Notes: generated by a model not told the origin, from the letters alone. 64,000 nucleotides of DNA from Saccharopolyspora erythraea (GCF_018141105.1 NZ_CP054839.1:1922001-1986000), one strand, 5' to 3'; shown: positions 34,249-46,774, numbered from the stretch's first letter. Translations and numbers: made by a program.

Positions 34249-34737
34249 CTATGTTCGTCGGCTTTCGCCCTTCTCCAGCTCGATCGCGCGGCGCATCGCC
34301 TTGCGCCCGCGGTTGCGGTCGCCTGCCAGGTCGTAGGCCTGGGCGAGGGCGAACCAGGCCCGCCAGTCCTGCGGCGCGGCCTCCAGCTCCCGCTGCTTCT
34401 CGTCGAACCAGGCGTCGGCGGCGTCGCGCTCGACGCGGCCGGACGGCCGCAGCGGTAGGTGTGAGACGTCGGGCAGCGCGCCCTCGTCGTGCAGGCGGCG
34501 CGCCAGCCGCTCGGTGCTCGCACCGAAGCGCAGCTGGTCCGCGACCAGCACCGCGCCGAGCACCGGCAGCACCAGGATCGCAAGCCCCAGCACGACGAAC
34601 ACGGGCTGCCCGCTGACGATCATCGTGAAGGCTCGTCCGCCGAGCAGCACCAGGTACGCCAGCAGCACCAGGGCCAGCACGAACGCCGCGCCCCTCGCGG
34701 TCACCAGCCTACGCCGGTCGCGGTCCCGCTCAGACAC
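34249..34737 (-). CDS. Two-helix membrane protein with TPR-like tail
   Basis: A 162-residue protein with two adjacent hydrophobic helices (residues 15-35 and 45-68) and a cytoplasmic tail. The tail contains one tetratricopeptide-like unit, DWRAWFALAQAYDLAGDRNRGRKAMRRAIELEKGE read in two helices. It starts at the base after the dapB stop, so it is coupled to dapB. The same small membrane gene follows dapB in mycobacteria (Rv2772c). The function is unknown. Confidence 0.8.
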   Translation of the reverse strand: MSERDRDRRRLVTARGAAFVLALVLLAYLVLLGGRAFTMIVSGQPVFVVLGLAILVLPVLGAVLVADQLRFGASTERLARRLHDEGALPDVSHLPLRPSGRVERDAADAWFDEKQRELEAAPQDWRAWFALAQAYDLAGDRNRGRKAMRRAIELEKGESRRT

Positions 34738-37065
<2,328 letters not shown>

Positions 37066-37098
37066 TCAGAGCATCCGCGCGCCACTCGGAGCGCCCTC

Positions 37099-39369
37099 TC
37101 AGGCGTCCTGCTCGCTCTTCTCTTCGCTCTCGCCGCTCTCGGCGGTCTCGGCGTCCTTGTCGGCCTTCTCCGCCTCGTCGTCGACGACGATCAGGCTGAT
37201 CTTGCCGCGGCTGTCGATGTCGGCGATCTCCACGCGCAGCTTGTCGCCGACGTTGACCACGTCCTCGACCTTGCCGATGCGCTTGCCGTTGCCCAGCTTG
37301 GAGATGTGCACCAGGCCGTCCTTGCCCGGCAGCAGCGAGACGAACGCGCCGAACGCGGCGGTCTTGACCACCGTGCCCAGGAAGCGCTCGCCGACCTTCG
37401 GCAGCTGCGGGTTGGCGATGGCGTTGATCTTGTCGATCGCGGCCTCCGCGGACGGGCCGTCGGCGGCGCCGACGTAGATGGTGCCGTCGTCCTCGATGGT
37501 GATCTCGGCGCCGGTCTCCTCGGTGATCGAGTTGATCATCTTGCCCTTCGGGCCGATGACCTCGCCGATCTTGTCCACCGGGATGCTGATCGAGGTCACC
37601 CGCGGGGCGTGCGGGCTCATCTCGTCGGGCTTGCCGATCGCCTCGGCCATCACCTCGAGGATGGTGAACCGGGCGTCGCGCGCCTGGCCCAGCGCCTGCG
37701 CCAGCACCTCGGACGGGATGCCGTCCAGCTTGGTGTCCAGCTGCAGCGCGGTCACGAACTCCTTGGTGCCCGCGACCTTGAAGTCCATGTCGCCGAACGC
37801 GTCCTCGGCACCGAGGATGTCGGTCAGCGCCACGTAGTGGGTCTTGCCGTCGATCTCGTCGGAGACCAGGCCCATCGCGATGCCCGCGACCGGGGCCTTC
37901 AGCGGCACGCCGGCGTTGAGCAGCGACAGCGTCGAGGCGCAGACCGAGCCCATCGAGGTGGAGCCGTTGGAGCCCAGCGCCTCGGAGACCTGGCGCAGCG
38001 CGTACGGGAACTCCTCGCGCGTGGGCAGCACCGGGATCAGCGCGCGCTCGGCCAGCGCACCGTGGCCGATCTCGCGCCGCTTCGGGCTGCCGACCCGGCC
38101 GGTCTCACCGGTCGAGTACGGCGGGAAGTTGTAGTGGTGCATGTAGCGCTTCGTCGTCTCCGGGGACAACGAGTCGATGGTCTGCTCCAGCCGCAGCATG
38201 TTCAGCGTCGACACGCCCAGGATCTGGGTCTCGCCGCGCTCGAACAGCGCCGAGCCGTGCGCCCGCGGGATGACCCCGACCTCGGCGCCCAGGCTGCGGA
38301 TGTCGGTCAGGCCGCGGCCGTCGATGCGGACCTGGTCGCGGATGATCCGCTGCCGCACCAGCTTCTTGGTCAGCGAGCGGAACGCGGCGCCGACCTCCTT
38401 CTCGCGGCCCTCGAACTGCTCGCCCTCACCGGTGCCGACCTTGTCCAGCACGGCGGCCTTGATCTCGTCGAGCCGGTTCTCGCGCTCCTGCTTGCCGGCG
38501 ATCTTCAGCGCCTCGGCGAGCTCGGCGGAGGCGGCCTGCTCGACGGCGGTGAACGCGTCGTCGGCGTAGGCCGGGAACACCGGGAACTCCTCGGTGGCCT
38601 TGCCCGCCGCCGAGGCCAGCTGCTGCTGGGCCTGGCACAGGGTGCGGATGAACGGCTTGGCGGCCTCCAGACCGGCGGCCACGACCTCCTCGGTCGGGGC
38701 CTGCGCCCCGGCGCCGACCAGGTCGACCGTCTTGTCGGTGGCCTCGGCCTCGACCATCATGATCGCGACGTCGTCACCGACGATGCGGCCGGCCACGACC
38801 ATGTCGAACACCGCGCGCTCGAGCTGCTCGTAGGTGGGGAATGCCACCCACTGGCCGTCGATGAGCGCCATCCGGGTGCCGCCGACCGGGCCGGAGAACG
38901 GCAGGCCGGACAGCTGGGTGGAGGCCGACGCGCCGTTGATCGCCAGCACGTCGTAGGGGTCCTTCGGGTCCAGGCTCATCACCGTGACCACGACCTGGAC
39001 CTCGTTGCGCAGGCCGTCGACGAACGACGGGCGCAGCGGCCGGTCGATCAGCCGGCAGGTCAGGATCGCGTCGGTGGAGGGACGGCCCTCGCGGCGGAAG
39101 AACGAGCCGGGGATGCGGCCCGCGGCGTACATCCGCTCCTCGACGTCCACGGTCAGCGGGAAGAAGTCGAAGTGCTCCTTCGGCTGCTTGGAGGCCGTGG
39201 TGGCCGAGAGCAGCATGGTGTCGTCGTCCAGGTAGGCGACGACGCTGCCGGCGGCCTGCTTGGCCAGCCGGCCGGTCTCGAATCGGACGGTACGGGTGCC
39301 GAAGGCGCCGTTGTCCAGCACCGCGGTCGCTTCGTACACGCCCTCGTCCAGTGACTGCACGTCAGTCAA
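37099..39369 (-). CDS. pnp: Polyribonucleotide nucleotidyltransferase (PNPase)
   Basis: This 756-residue 3'-5' phosphorolytic exoribonuclease and RNA polymerase is also a guanosine pentaphosphate synthetase in Streptomyces. It has two RNase PH domains ([34 protein letters not shown]), an alpha-helical insert, KH ([16 protein letters not shown]) and S1 ([24 protein letters not shown]) domains, and an acidic tail. The TTG start at 39369 is supported by GAGGAG eight bases upstream; GTG 39360 is the alternative. It follows rpsO, as in most bacteria. Confidence 0.96.
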   Translation of the reverse strand: MTDVQSLDEGVYEATAVLDNGAFGTRTVRFETGRLAKQAAGSVVAYLDDDTMLLSATTASKQPKEHFDFFPLTVDVEERMYAAGRIPGSFFRREGRPSTDAILTCRLIDRPLRPSFVDGLRNEVQVVVTVMSLDPKDPYDVLAINGASASTQLSGLPFSGPVGGTRMALIDGQWVAFPTYEQLERAVFDMVVAGRIVGDDVAIMMVEAEATDKTVDLVGAGAQAPTEEVVAAGLEAAKPFIRTLCQAQQQLASAAGKATEEFPVFPAYADDAFTAVEQAASAELAEALKIAGKQERENRLDEIKAAVLDKVGTGEGEQFEGREKEVGAAFRSLTKKLVRQRIIRDQVRIDGRGLTDIRSLGAEVGVIPRAHGSALFERGETQILGVSTLNMLRLEQTIDSLSPETTKRYMHHYNFPPYSTGETGRVGSPKRREIGHGALAERALIPVLPTREEFPYALRQVSEALGSNGSTSMGSVCASTLSLLNAGVPLKAPVAGIAMGLVSDEIDGKTHYVALTDILGAEDAFGDMDFKVAGTKEFVTALQLDTKLDGIPSEVLAQALGQARDARFTILEVMAEAIGKPDEMSPHAPRVTSISIPVDKIGEVIGPKGKMINSITEETGAEITIEDDGTIYVGAADGPSAEAAIDKINAIANPQLPKVGERFLGTVVKTAAFGAFVSLLPGKDGLVHISKLGNGKRIGKVEDVVNVGDKLRVEIADIDSRGKISLIVVDDEAEKADKDAETAESGESEEKSEQDA

Positions 39370-39571
39370 GTTGTTCTCTCCTCGTCTCCACGAGGCCCAC
39401 GGCAGCGCATCCGGGTCGTGGTCCGACGAGGCCGGCCATCGATCGAAGCCCTCGGGAACCTCCTGCGAGGTCCGCCCGGGAGCCACTACCGAAGACCGGC
39501 GGACGCTTGCCCGCTGTCACCGTGAGCTCTCTGCAGTTCTGCGGGCGGCGGCGCCGCCCCCTCTTCATGCA

Positions 39572-39605
39572 CCGAGGGGAGTGGCCGACCGGCCACTCCC
39601 CTCGG
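39572..39605 (-). terminator. rpsO-pnp intergenic hairpin (terminator or processing site)
   Basis: CCGAGGGGAGTGGCC and GGCCACTCCCCTCGG form a perfect 15-bp stem with a GACC loop, starting 6 bases after the rpsO stop. In E. coli and Streptomyces the equivalent region carries RNase III sites that control pnp, so this element may attenuate or be processed rather than simply terminate. Confidence 0.8.
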
Positions 39606-39611
39606 CGTCCG

Positions 39612-39881
39612 TCAACGACGCAGACCGAGTCGCTGGATCAGCGAACGGTAGCGCTCGATGTCCACCTTCGTCAGGTAGTTCAGCAGCCGGCGACGGCGGC
39701 CGACCATCAGCAGCAGGCCACGACGCGAGTGGTGGTCGTGCTTGTGCTGCTTGAGGTGCTCGGTGAGACCGATGATGCGCTTGGTCAGCAGGGCCACCTG
39801 CGCCTCGGCCGAGCCGGTGTCGCTGTCGTGCAGGCCGTACTCGGCCAGGGTCTGCTTCTTCTCCGCAGTGGACAAAGCCAC
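39612..39881 (-). CDS. rpsO: 30S ribosomal protein S15
   Basis: This 89-residue protein with [32 protein letters not shown] (read in parts) is unmistakable S15, which binds the central domain of 16S rRNA. The GTG start at 39881 has GGGAG seven bases upstream. It is paired with pnp. Confidence 0.97.
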   Translation of the reverse strand: MALSTAEKKQTLAEYGLHDSDTGSAEAQVALLTKRIIGLTEHLKQHKHDHHSRRGLLLMVGRRRRLLNYLTKVDIERYRSLIQRLGLRR

Positions 39882-40076
39882 GAGTTGACTCCCATTTTGT
39901 GTCCCGTGGTCACAACGACCGGCGCCTGCCCCGCCTGGGGCCGCGCCGGGAATCGGTCCGGACCGCCTCCGAGCGAACCGCGAGGACGCGGTCGACGCGG
40001 TGGAAGCACCGCCGGGCCGGGCTCGGCCGCCACGGACTGCAGCCGGAGCCACGGTCCACGATATCAGGCAGATGGG

Positions 40077-40658
40077 TTACTCCCCGGTCGCCCCGGCGTC
40101 GGGGCGCGTCAGGGCCACCCTGCGCACCGGCGTGTACACCGGGCCGCCTTCGCCCTGGTCACTGCGGACCAGGGTCACCTCGCCGAGCTCCCACCAGGGC
40201 CCCGCGTAGTCGTCGAGCAGACCCCGCAACCGGCCTCCCCGCGGGCGACCGGCTGCCCACCGGGCGACCGTCAGGTGACCCTGGTAGTCGTGCGGATCGG
40301 CCCCGGCCGCGCGGACCAGCGCCCGGATCGCGGCCGCGTCCGAGGCGTCTTCGGGTTCGGTGCCGACCCACAGCACGCCGCGGAAGGAACCGCCCGCGGC
40401 CAGCCGCAGGCGCGGCGGGGCGGGATGCCGCTCGCGCACGGCGGCGACCTTGCGTTCCAGGCGCTCGCCGAGCCTGCCGGGATCGGCGTCGTCGCCGTGG
40501 AAGCACAGCGTCAGGTGCCACCGCGCGGAGGGGATGAACCGGAACTTGCGGAGCCCGTCGGTGGCGTCGGCCAGCCGGTCCTCGGGCAGCGAGTCCAGCG
40601 CCGCCGAGAGGTGGCGGACCGCCTCATCCGACGGCCACAGCGCGGTGAACAGGCGCAT
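40077..40658 (-). CDS. thpR: RNA 2',3'-cyclic phosphodiesterase (ThpR/LigT, 2H family)
   Basis: A 193-residue two-histidine phosphoesterase with motifs WHLTLCF and GHLTVARW, the paired HxT catalytic signatures about 85 residues apart. It opens cyclic phosphates on RNA ends and may act in RNA repair. The start MRLFTALWPS is typical. It lies between rpsO and an XRE regulator on the same strand. Confidence 0.88.
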   Translation of the reverse strand: MRLFTALWPSDEAVRHLSAALDSLPEDRLADATDGLRKFRFIPSARWHLTLCFHGDDADPGRLGERLERKVAAVRERHPAPPRLRLAAGGSFRGVLWVGTEPEDASDAAAIRALVRAAGADPHDYQGHLTVARWAAGRPRGGRLRGLLDDYAGPWWELGEVTLVRSDQGEGGPVYTPVRRVALTRPDAGATGE

Positions 40659-40798
40659 GGCCGGACCCTAGTACCCGTCTGTCCCGCGGGCACCCGGCCG
40701 GAGCGGAAAGGCTTCCGACAGCCTGCCTTTGATCTCGCAGCGGCGCAGCCGCTTGGCCCACCCCCGCAACCGCGACGGGGAGCCGGGCCCGCTCCTGG

Positions 40799-41284
40799 TC
40801 AGGTCAGGTCGCCGTTGGCCGCGCGGCGCAGCAGACCGGCCAGGGCCGGGTAGTGGCCGTCGATCATCGACGCGGCGGCCTCCAGCTCACTGGGGCGCGC
40901 TACCTCGCGCAGCACCGGCCACGCCGTCTCCTCGCCCACGGCCTGCATGACCGGCAGGTTGTCCCGGCCGACCGACGGCTGCGAGTTGCGGACGTCCTCC
41001 AGCGCGTGCTTCATCGCCTCCGAGTCGCCCGCCGCCACGCCGGGGATGAGCACCTTGCGTTCGAGCATGACCAGCCGGGCCAGCACCTGCGGGTTGCCGA
41101 TCTTGGCCCGCCGCCCGCTCATGACCTGGCTGAGCATGGGAGCGCTGATGCCGAGCACGTCGGCGAGCTGGGCCTGGGAGATCCGGAAAGCGACCACCAG
41201 CCTGCGCACCCGGTCACCCAATGGCTCGCCATACCACTGGCGCTGCAGTGCCAGGTTCCGCTGGACGCTTTTCTGTTCCTCCAC
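40799..41284 (-). CDS. XRE-family helix-turn-helix regulator
   Basis: A 161-residue protein with an HTH at about residues 26-60 (FRISQAQLADVLGISAPMLSQVMSGRRAKIG) and a helical C-terminal domain. GGGGGAG precedes GTG 41284. Nothing near it identifies the target genes. It lies downstream of ribF. Confidence 0.85.
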   Translation of the reverse strand: MEEQKSVQRNLALQRQWYGEPLGDRVRRLVVAFRISQAQLADVLGISAPMLSQVMSGRRAKIGNPQVLARLVMLERKVLIPGVAAGDSEAMKHALEDVRNSQPSVGRDNLPVMQAVGEETAWPVLREVARPSELEAAASMIDGHYPALAGLLRRAANGDLT

Positions 41285-41457
41285 CTTCGCTCCCCCGGTG
41301 CCACCGTTGATCACGCCACCCGACGCCTGGCGTGGTACAGGCCTGAATACTGCCAGGTCACGCTCCCTCCGCGGGGAGCAATCGGAAAACGCTTCGCGTC
41401 CGGCCGCGCCGTTTCGCTCCCGCGACTGCTCCGAACGGGTCTCCCGGGCCGGCTCCG

Positions 41458-42438
41458 TCACGCATCCACCCGCAGGATTTCGCGGACCTCGTCGACGTCG
41501 CGGTGCATCTGCTCGATCAGCGCCTCCGCCGAGTCGAACCGCACCTGGCCGCGCAACCGCCGCACGAAGTCCAGGTCGACCTGCTCGCCGTAGAAGTCGG
41601 CGTCGATGTCGAGCACGAACGCCTCGACGGTGCGCTCGGTGCCGGAGAAGGTCGGGTTGCTGCCCACCGACACCGCCGCCGGCAGCGCAGGCCCCGGCTC
41701 GGCGGCGCCGCGAAGCCGGTGGGTGAACCAGCAGGCGTAGATGCCGTCGGCGGGGATCGCGGCGTAGGCGGGCGTGGACAGGTTCGCCGTGGGGAAGCCG
41801 AGCTCCTTGCCGCCACGTCCCGCGCCGCGCACGACGATGCCCTCCAGCCGGTGGTACCTGCCGAGCGCGGAGGCGGCGGCGCCGACGTCCCCGGCGTCGA
41901 TGCACGAGCGGATGTAGGTGGAGGAGAAGGTCACCGATGCGTCCTCACCGTCGCGCTCGGCGGGGCCGGTCAGCAGGGCGTCGGTCTCCACCTCGAAGCC
42001 GAACCGCTCGCCGAGCTGCTCCAGCGCGGTGATGTCGCCCGCCGCCTTGTGCCCGAAGCGGAAGTTCTCGCCCACCACGACCACCGCCGCGTGCAGGCGC
42101 TCGACGAGCACCTCGTGCACGAACTGGTCGGCCGGGACCCGGGAGACCTCCTGGGTGAACGGCAGCACGCAGAAGACGTCGACCCCGAGCTGCTCGGCGA
42201 GCTCGGCGCGCCTGCGCAGGGTGGTGAGCTGCGCGGGGTGGCTGCCCGGTCGCACGACCTCGGCCGGATGCGGGTCGAAGGTCATCAGCACGCACGGCAG
42301 GCCGCGCCGGCGGGCGCGCTCGACCGCGTGGGTGATGAGCTGCTGGTGGCCGCGGTGTATCCCATCGAAGACCCCGATGGTGACCACGCACCGACCCCAG
42401 CCGCCGGGAAGCTGCTCCAAACCGCGCCATCGCTGCAC
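41458..42438 (-). CDS. ribF: Bifunctional riboflavin kinase/FAD synthetase
   Basis: This 326-residue enzyme makes FMN and FAD. The N-terminal adenylyltransferase has VTIGVFDGIHRGHQQL and STYIRSCIDAGD. The C-terminal kinase has GKELGFPTANL with the ATP/Mg PTAN motif, and NPTF. GTG 42438 (VQRWRGLEQLPGGWGRC) is the standard actinobacterial start. It is preceded by TAGGCT eight bases upstream, suggesting a leaderless mRNA. The rpsO-ribF-truB order is conserved in actinobacteria. Confidence 0.95.
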   Translation of the reverse strand: MQRWRGLEQLPGGWGRCVVTIGVFDGIHRGHQQLITHAVERARRRGLPCVLMTFDPHPAEVVRPGSHPAQLTTLRRRAELAEQLGVDVFCVLPFTQEVSRVPADQFVHEVLVERLHAAVVVVGENFRFGHKAAGDITALEQLGERFGFEVETDALLTGPAERDGEDASVTFSSTYIRSCIDAGDVGAAASALGRYHRLEGIVVRGAGRGGKELGFPTANLSTPAYAAIPADGIYACWFTHRLRGAAEPGPALPAAVSVGSNPTFSGTERTVEAFVLDIDADFYGEQVDLDFVRRLRGQVRFDSAEALIEQMHRDVDEVREILRVDA

Positions 42439-42518
42439 GGCCCGCAAGCCTACTGCCGCCACTCCGGTCGGTTGCCATGCCACCGGGTGAGTACCGGCGG
42501 CAAGGCGCTCCCGGCGTC

Positions 42519-43133
42519 TCAGGACGTGTAGTCGCCGAAGGGGACGACCCTGAGAACCGCGCCATCGCAGACGTCCATCTTCGAGTCCTCGCCGCGGTTG
42601 ACCGGAACCTCGACGGCATCCCCACCCGCCGGCGGCGTCACCGACACGGCACCGGGCGTGTCGCAACCGGGCGTCGAGGTCCACGACATGCGGAAGGTGG
42701 CCAGGTCGCCGACCGCGTCCAGCACCATCGGCCGGACCACGCCGTGCCCGTCGTCGGGGACCTGCTCGACGCTGACCGGCAGCCGGTCACCACCCTCCGA
42801 ACCGCGCATCAACTCGACGGCCGCGCGGCCGTCCAACACGCACGGGGTCATGTTCTCGCTGGTCTTGGTCACGCCTACGCTCCCGGAGCTGGCGAACTCG
42901 CCCGGCTGCTCGTGGCTGCTGAAGGTGGCTTTCAAATCACCGGCGAGGCAGGGACGTAAGTCGTCACCGGCCTGCGAGTCGGCCGACTCCGCGGAGACCT
43001 GCTGGTTCTGGACCGGCTGCTGCTCCTGGCCGCCACCGACCGGGGCGCTCAGCCCGGCACCGCCCGCCGCGCAGCCGCTGAGCGCCAGGCCCGCCGCCAC
43101 CGCAACAGTCGTGCCCACGATCCGCTTGCGCAT
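42519..43133 (-). CDS. Putative lipoprotein (DUF4232-like)
   Basis: A 204-residue protein with a lipoprotein signal (VAVAAGLALSGC, lipid Cys about residue 21), a Gln-rich linker and a beta-rich domain. That domain has paired Cys (RPCLAGDL, TPCVLDGRAAVEL, PGCDTPG, DVCDGA), resembling DUF4232 proteins of Gram-positive cell envelopes. GAGGAG lies six bases before the ATG. It sits between truB and ribF with about 140 bases upstream for a promoter. Confidence 0.75.
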   Translation of the reverse strand: MRKRIVGTTVAVAAGLALSGCAAGGAGLSAPVGGGQEQQPVQNQQVSAESADSQAGDDLRPCLAGDLKATFSSHEQPGEFASSGSVGVTKTSENMTPCVLDGRAAVELMRGSEGGDRLPVSVEQVPDDGHGVVRPMVLDAVGDLATFRMSWTSTPGCDTPGAVSVTPPAGGDAVEVPVNRGEDSKMDVCDGAVLRVVPFGDYTS

Positions 43134-43270
43134 GAAGAACTCCTCGAACGTCTGCTGCAGAACTGATCTTGTGACGTTCCGGGAACGGAGGGGTTCCAGC
43201 GGGGTGAGCTCAGTCACACCCGTTCGGTCGCGGGTCGGACGCGCGCGCCGGGGGGCGGACGGCCGCGGGG

Positions 43271-44179
43271 TCAGCCCGCCGGAGCGAGCACCAGCACCGG
43301 TTTGGCCCTGGGCCCCTGGTCGCGGACCAGGGCGATCACCTGTCCGTCCGGGCCGAACACGCCGTAGGTGCCCTCCAGCCCGGCCGCCGGGATCGCCTGT
43401 CCGTGCGCGAGCGCCCGCGCCGCGGCGGTGTCCACATCGGTCCGCCGGAACGCGGTCGCCACCGCGCGGTCCAGGTCCATCGACAGCCCCGGCTCCTCCT
43501 CCAGCACGTCGAGGGTGCGCGCGGTGGCCAGCCCGAACGGGCCGACCCTGGTGCGCCGAAGCGCGGCGAGGTGGCCGCCGACGCCGAGGTCCGCGCCCAG
43601 GTCGCGCGCGAGCGCGCGGACGTAGGTGCCCGACGAGCACTCGACGAGCACGTCCAGCTCGGTCGCCGCCTCGGTGCGGCGCAGCGCGAGCACGTCGAAG
43701 CGCGACACGGTGACCGGGCGCGCGGCGAGCTCGACCTGCTCGCCGGACCGCGCGATCTCGTACGCGCGGCGGCCGTTGACCTTTACCGCGCTGACCGAGC
43801 TGGGGACCTGCTGGAGCTCGCCGGTCAGCTCCGCGACACCGGCGCGGACCGCGTCCTCGTCGACCTCGGAGGCGTCGGTCTCCGACAGCACCTCGCCCTC
43901 GGCGTCGTCGGTGGTGGTGGCCGCACCGAGGTGGATGGTGGCCAGGTACGCCTTGGTGTCCATGGCCAGGTGGCCGAGCAGCTTCGTCGCGCGTTCCAGC
44001 CCCAGCACGAGCACCCCGGTCGCCATCGGGTCCAGCGTCCCGGCGTGGCCGACCTTGCGGGTGCCCATGATCCGCCGCACGCGGGCGACGACGTCGTGGG
44101 AGGTCATCCCGGCGGGCTTGTCGACCACGAGCAGGCCGGGCGGGACGGGCGGACGATTCCGACGGGAACGCTCAGACAC
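43271..44179 (-). CDS. truB: tRNA pseudouridine-55 synthase
   Basis: A 302-residue enzyme isomerising U55 in the tRNA T-loop. Motif II GHAGTLDPMATG carries the catalytic Asp50. The opening GLLVVDKPAGMTSHDVV and the VRALARDLG segment are standard. The C-terminus has a small actinobacterial TruB_C domain ending at VLAPAG. Confidence 0.95.
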   Translation of the reverse strand: MSERSRRNRPPVPPGLLVVDKPAGMTSHDVVARVRRIMGTRKVGHAGTLDPMATGVLVLGLERATKLLGHLAMDTKAYLATIHLGAATTTDDAEGEVLSETDASEVDEDAVRAGVAELTGELQQVPSSVSAVKVNGRRAYEIARSGEQVELAARPVTVSRFDVLALRRTEAATELDVLVECSSGTYVRALARDLGADLGVGGHLAALRRTRVGPFGLATARTLDVLEEEPGLSMDLDRAVATAFRRTDVDTAAARALAHGQAIPAAGLEGTYGVFGPDGQVIALVRDQGPRAKPVLVLAPAG

Positions 44180-44275
44180 GGCCGCCCATCATCCCCGACC
44201 CGTCACCGCGCCACGCATCCGGCCGCCGATAAAGTGAACGCCGGTTCGACGGCAGGTGGCGCGGGAGGTGGCGCG

Positions 44276-44776
44276 GTGGCGTTCCGGGAAATCCGGCGGT
44301 TCGGCGACCCGGTGCTGCGCACGCCCGCCGAGCCGGTCACGGTGTTCGACGACCGGCTGCGCTCGGTCGTCGCCGACCTGCTCGACACCGTCGACGCGCC
44401 CGGCCACGCCGGGCTGGCCGCGCCGCAGATCGGCGTGGGCATCCGCGCGTTCAGCTACAACGTCGACGGCGAGATCGGCTACGTGCTCAACCCGGAGATC
44501 GTGGAGCTCTCGGAGGAGCAGCAGGAGGGTCCCGAGGGCTGCCTGTCCGTTCCGGAGCTGTGGTTCGACACTCCCCGCGCCCAGCACGCCGTGGTCCGCG
44601 GGGTCGACGCCGACAACGAGCCGGTCAGGGTCTCCGGCAGCGGCCTGATGGCGCGCTGCCTGCAGCACGAGACCGACCACCTCGACGGGATGATCTACGT
44701 CCAGCGGCTCGACCCGGACCGGCGGCGCGAGGCGCTGCGCCGGATCCGAGAGACCGACTGGTTCTGGCAGCGCTGA
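44276..44776 (+). CDS. def: Peptide deformylase
   Basis: A 166-residue metalloenzyme removing N-formyl groups from nascent proteins. All three motifs are present: GLAAPQIGV, EGCLSVPE (metal Cys89) and QHETDHLDG (HExxH, His131/Glu132/His135). GGGAGGTG is eight bases before GTG 44276. It is divergent from truB and convergent with the MATE gene, with only 36 bases between. Confidence 0.94.
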   Translation: MAFREIRRFGDPVLRTPAEPVTVFDDRLRSVVADLLDTVDAPGHAGLAAPQIGVGIRAFSYNVDGEIGYVLNPEIVELSEEQQEGPEGCLSVPELWFDTPRAQHAVVRGVDADNEPVRVSGSGLMARCLQHETDHLDGMIYVQRLDPDRRREALRRIRETDWFWQR

Positions 44777-44812
44777 GCGTCGCGCCCGGGCCGTCGACGC
44801 GGTCGCGGCGTG

Positions 44813-46138
44813 CTACGCCGCGGCACCGACCGGCGCGGTCCCGGTGACCGCCCACCGGCCGGAACGGGCCCGCAGCAGCAGCGTCACCAGCCGCAGCAGC
44901 ATGAACAGGCTCAGCCCGGTCCAGATGCCTGCCAGGCCCCAGCCGAACGCCAGCGCCAGCCAGATCATCGGCAGGTACCCGACGGCGGCACTGAGCATCG
45001 TCGCTGTCCGCAGGTACGCGGCGTCGCCGGCCCCGAGGAACACGCCGTCCAGCGCGAAGACCACACCCGCGACCGGCTGCAACGCGACGAAGAACCACCA
45101 CGCGTGCCCGACCGTCGCCAGCACCGCCGCGTCGCTGGTGAACAGCGCGGGCAGCACCCCGGACAGGGCGGCGAACACCACGCCGAGCAACACGCCGAAG
45201 CCCAGGCCGTACCAGCTCACCTGCCTGGCGATGCCCTTGGCCCTGGCCTCCGAACCCGCCCCGAGGGCGGCCCCGACCAGCGACTGCGCCGCGATCGCCA
45301 GCGAGTCCAGCACCAGCGACAGGAACATCCACAGCTGCCACACCACCTGGTGGGCGGCGGCGGTCTCGGCACCGGTCCGCGCCGCGACCGAGGTCGCCGA
45401 CAGGAAGCAAGCCTGGAAGGCGGCGGTGCGCAGCACGAGGTCGCGGCCCATGCCGAGCTGGGCGCGCATCGTGGGCAGGTGCGGGCGCAGCTCCACCCGC
45501 TCGGCCACCAGGGCGCGCACGAACAGCGCGGCGGCGACGCTCTGGCCCACCAGGTTCGCGACGGCCGAGCCTTCCAGCCCCCACCCCAGCGGGTACACCA
45601 GCACCGGGCACAGCACGGCGGAGATCCCGTTGCCGAGCAGCACGATCCGCAGCGGTCGCGCGGTGTCCTGCACACCGCGCATCCAGCCGTTGCCCGCCAT
45701 GGTGATCAGCACCATCGGGGCGCCCAGCAACGCGATGCGCAGCCACCGCGCGGCGGCGTCGGCGATCTCTCCCGGCCCGGCCAGCAGCTCCGCGATGGGC
45801 ACCGCCAGGAGCTGCGCGAGCAGCAGGAGCACCACGCCGATGCCCACGGCCAGCCAGGTCGCCTGCACACCCTCGGCGACGGCGTCCTGCCTGCGGCCCG
45901 CGCCGTGCAGGCGCGCGGTGCGCGCGGTTGTGCCGTAGGAGAGGAAGGTCAGCTGGCTGGACACCAGCGTGAACAGCGTGCCGCCGAGCGCCAGCCCGGC
46001 CAGCGGGACGGCACCGAGGTGGCCGATCACCGCCGTGTCGACCAGCACGTACAGCGGCTCGGCGGCCAGCACGCCGAGCGCTGGGACGGCGAGTGCCAGC
46101 AGGCGCCGCAACGGCACCCGTTCCCCGCGATCGGACAC
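44813..46138 (-). CDS. dinF: MATE-family efflux transporter (DinF type)
   Basis: A 441-residue protein with twelve predicted membrane helices in two related halves, beginning VPLRRLLALAVPALGVLAAEPLYVLVDTAVIGHLG, the MATE signature (read here in parts). It exports cationic compounds using H+ or Na+. AGGGAG lies before GTG 46138. A dinF-type gene near nrnA-rbfA-infB is conserved in actinobacteria (Rv2836c-Rv2839c). Confidence 0.9.
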   Translation of the reverse strand: MSDRGERVPLRRLLALAVPALGVLAAEPLYVLVDTAVIGHLGAVPLAGLALGGTLFTLVSSQLTFLSYGTTARTARLHGAGRRQDAVAEGVQATWLAVGIGVVLLLLAQLLAVPIAELLAGPGEIADAAARWLRIALLGAPMVLITMAGNGWMRGVQDTARPLRIVLLGNGISAVLCPVLVYPLGWGLEGSAVANLVGQSVAAALFVRALVAERVELRPHLPTMRAQLGMGRDLVLRTAAFQACFLSATSVAARTGAETAAAHQVVWQLWMFLSLVLDSLAIAAQSLVGAALGAGSEARAKGIARQVSWYGLGFGVLLGVVFAALSGVLPALFTSDAAVLATVGHAWWFFVALQPVAGVVFALDGVFLGAGDAAYLRTATMLSAAVGYLPMIWLALAFGWGLAGIWTGLSLFMLLRLVTLLLRARSGRWAVTGTAPVGAAA

Positions 46139-46215
46139 GCTGTCTCCCTGTAAGCTGCGATTGGCTGTTTCGCCCCTGACACGATCCACGTGCAGGGTAC
46201 CGGTAAGGAGCGCTT

Positions 46216-46743
46216 GTGGACAACGCTGATTACACCGCCATCGCGCTCCGGCTCGCCAACGCCGATCTCTCCAGCCTCGAGCACCTGCGGGCAGCCCTGC
46301 ACGACGAGCCGTGGTGGGCCAACCGCCTGCACGAGCACGACCTGGACGTGCTGCGCGAGGTCGCCGCCGGGATCCGCCGCGCGCTGGACGCGATGGTCGC
46401 AGGCGACCCCGACGCGGTGCTCGCCGAGACCAACCGGCTGCTCGAAGCCCATCCGCCCCGGCCGCGGCTGTCCGGTCACGGCGGTGAGCGTGACGTGCCC
46501 AACTGGCACGTGCACGTGGCGGGGCCCGACGCGCCCCCGGCGACCGAGGTCGCCGCGGCGGCGGCGTGGGGGCTCGCCCAGGGCGTCGTCGACCACGGCA
46601 CCCGGCGCTGGGGCCGCTGCGGAGCGTCCGGCTGCGGCACGTACTTCCTCGACACCTCGACCAACCAGGCCAAGCGCTTCTGCTCTGCGCGCTGCGCCAA
46701 CCGCGTCCACGTCGCAGCCTTCCGCGCCCGCCAGCGCACCTAG
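46216..46743 (+). CDS. CGNR zinc-finger protein (ABATE domain)
   Basis: A 175-residue protein with an N-terminal ABATE-like helical domain. Its C-terminal zinc finger is RCGASGCGTYFLDTS followed by RFCSARCANRVHVAAFR, with four Cys and the CGNR-type xCANR motif. The family comprises putative stress-linked transcription regulators. AAGGAG lies six bases before GTG 46216. It interrupts the otherwise minus-strand dinF-nrnA run. Confidence 0.85.
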   Translation: MDNADYTAIALRLANADLSSLEHLRAALHDEPWWANRLHEHDLDVLREVAAGIRRALDAMVAGDPDAVLAETNRLLEAHPPRPRLSGHGGERDVPNWHVHVAGPDAPPATEVAAAAAWGLAQGVVDHGTRRWGRCGASGCGTYFLDTSTNQAKRFCSARCANRVHVAAFRARQRT

Positions 46744-46751
46744 TTCTGTTT

Positions 46752-46774
46752 CGCAAGCGGCGGAGCCGCTTGCG
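46752..46774 (+). terminator. Terminator after the CGNR gene
   Basis: CGCAAGCGGC and GCCGCTTGCG form a perfect 10-bp stem with a GGA loop, preceded by TTCTGTTT and starting ten bases after the stop. Confidence 0.7.
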
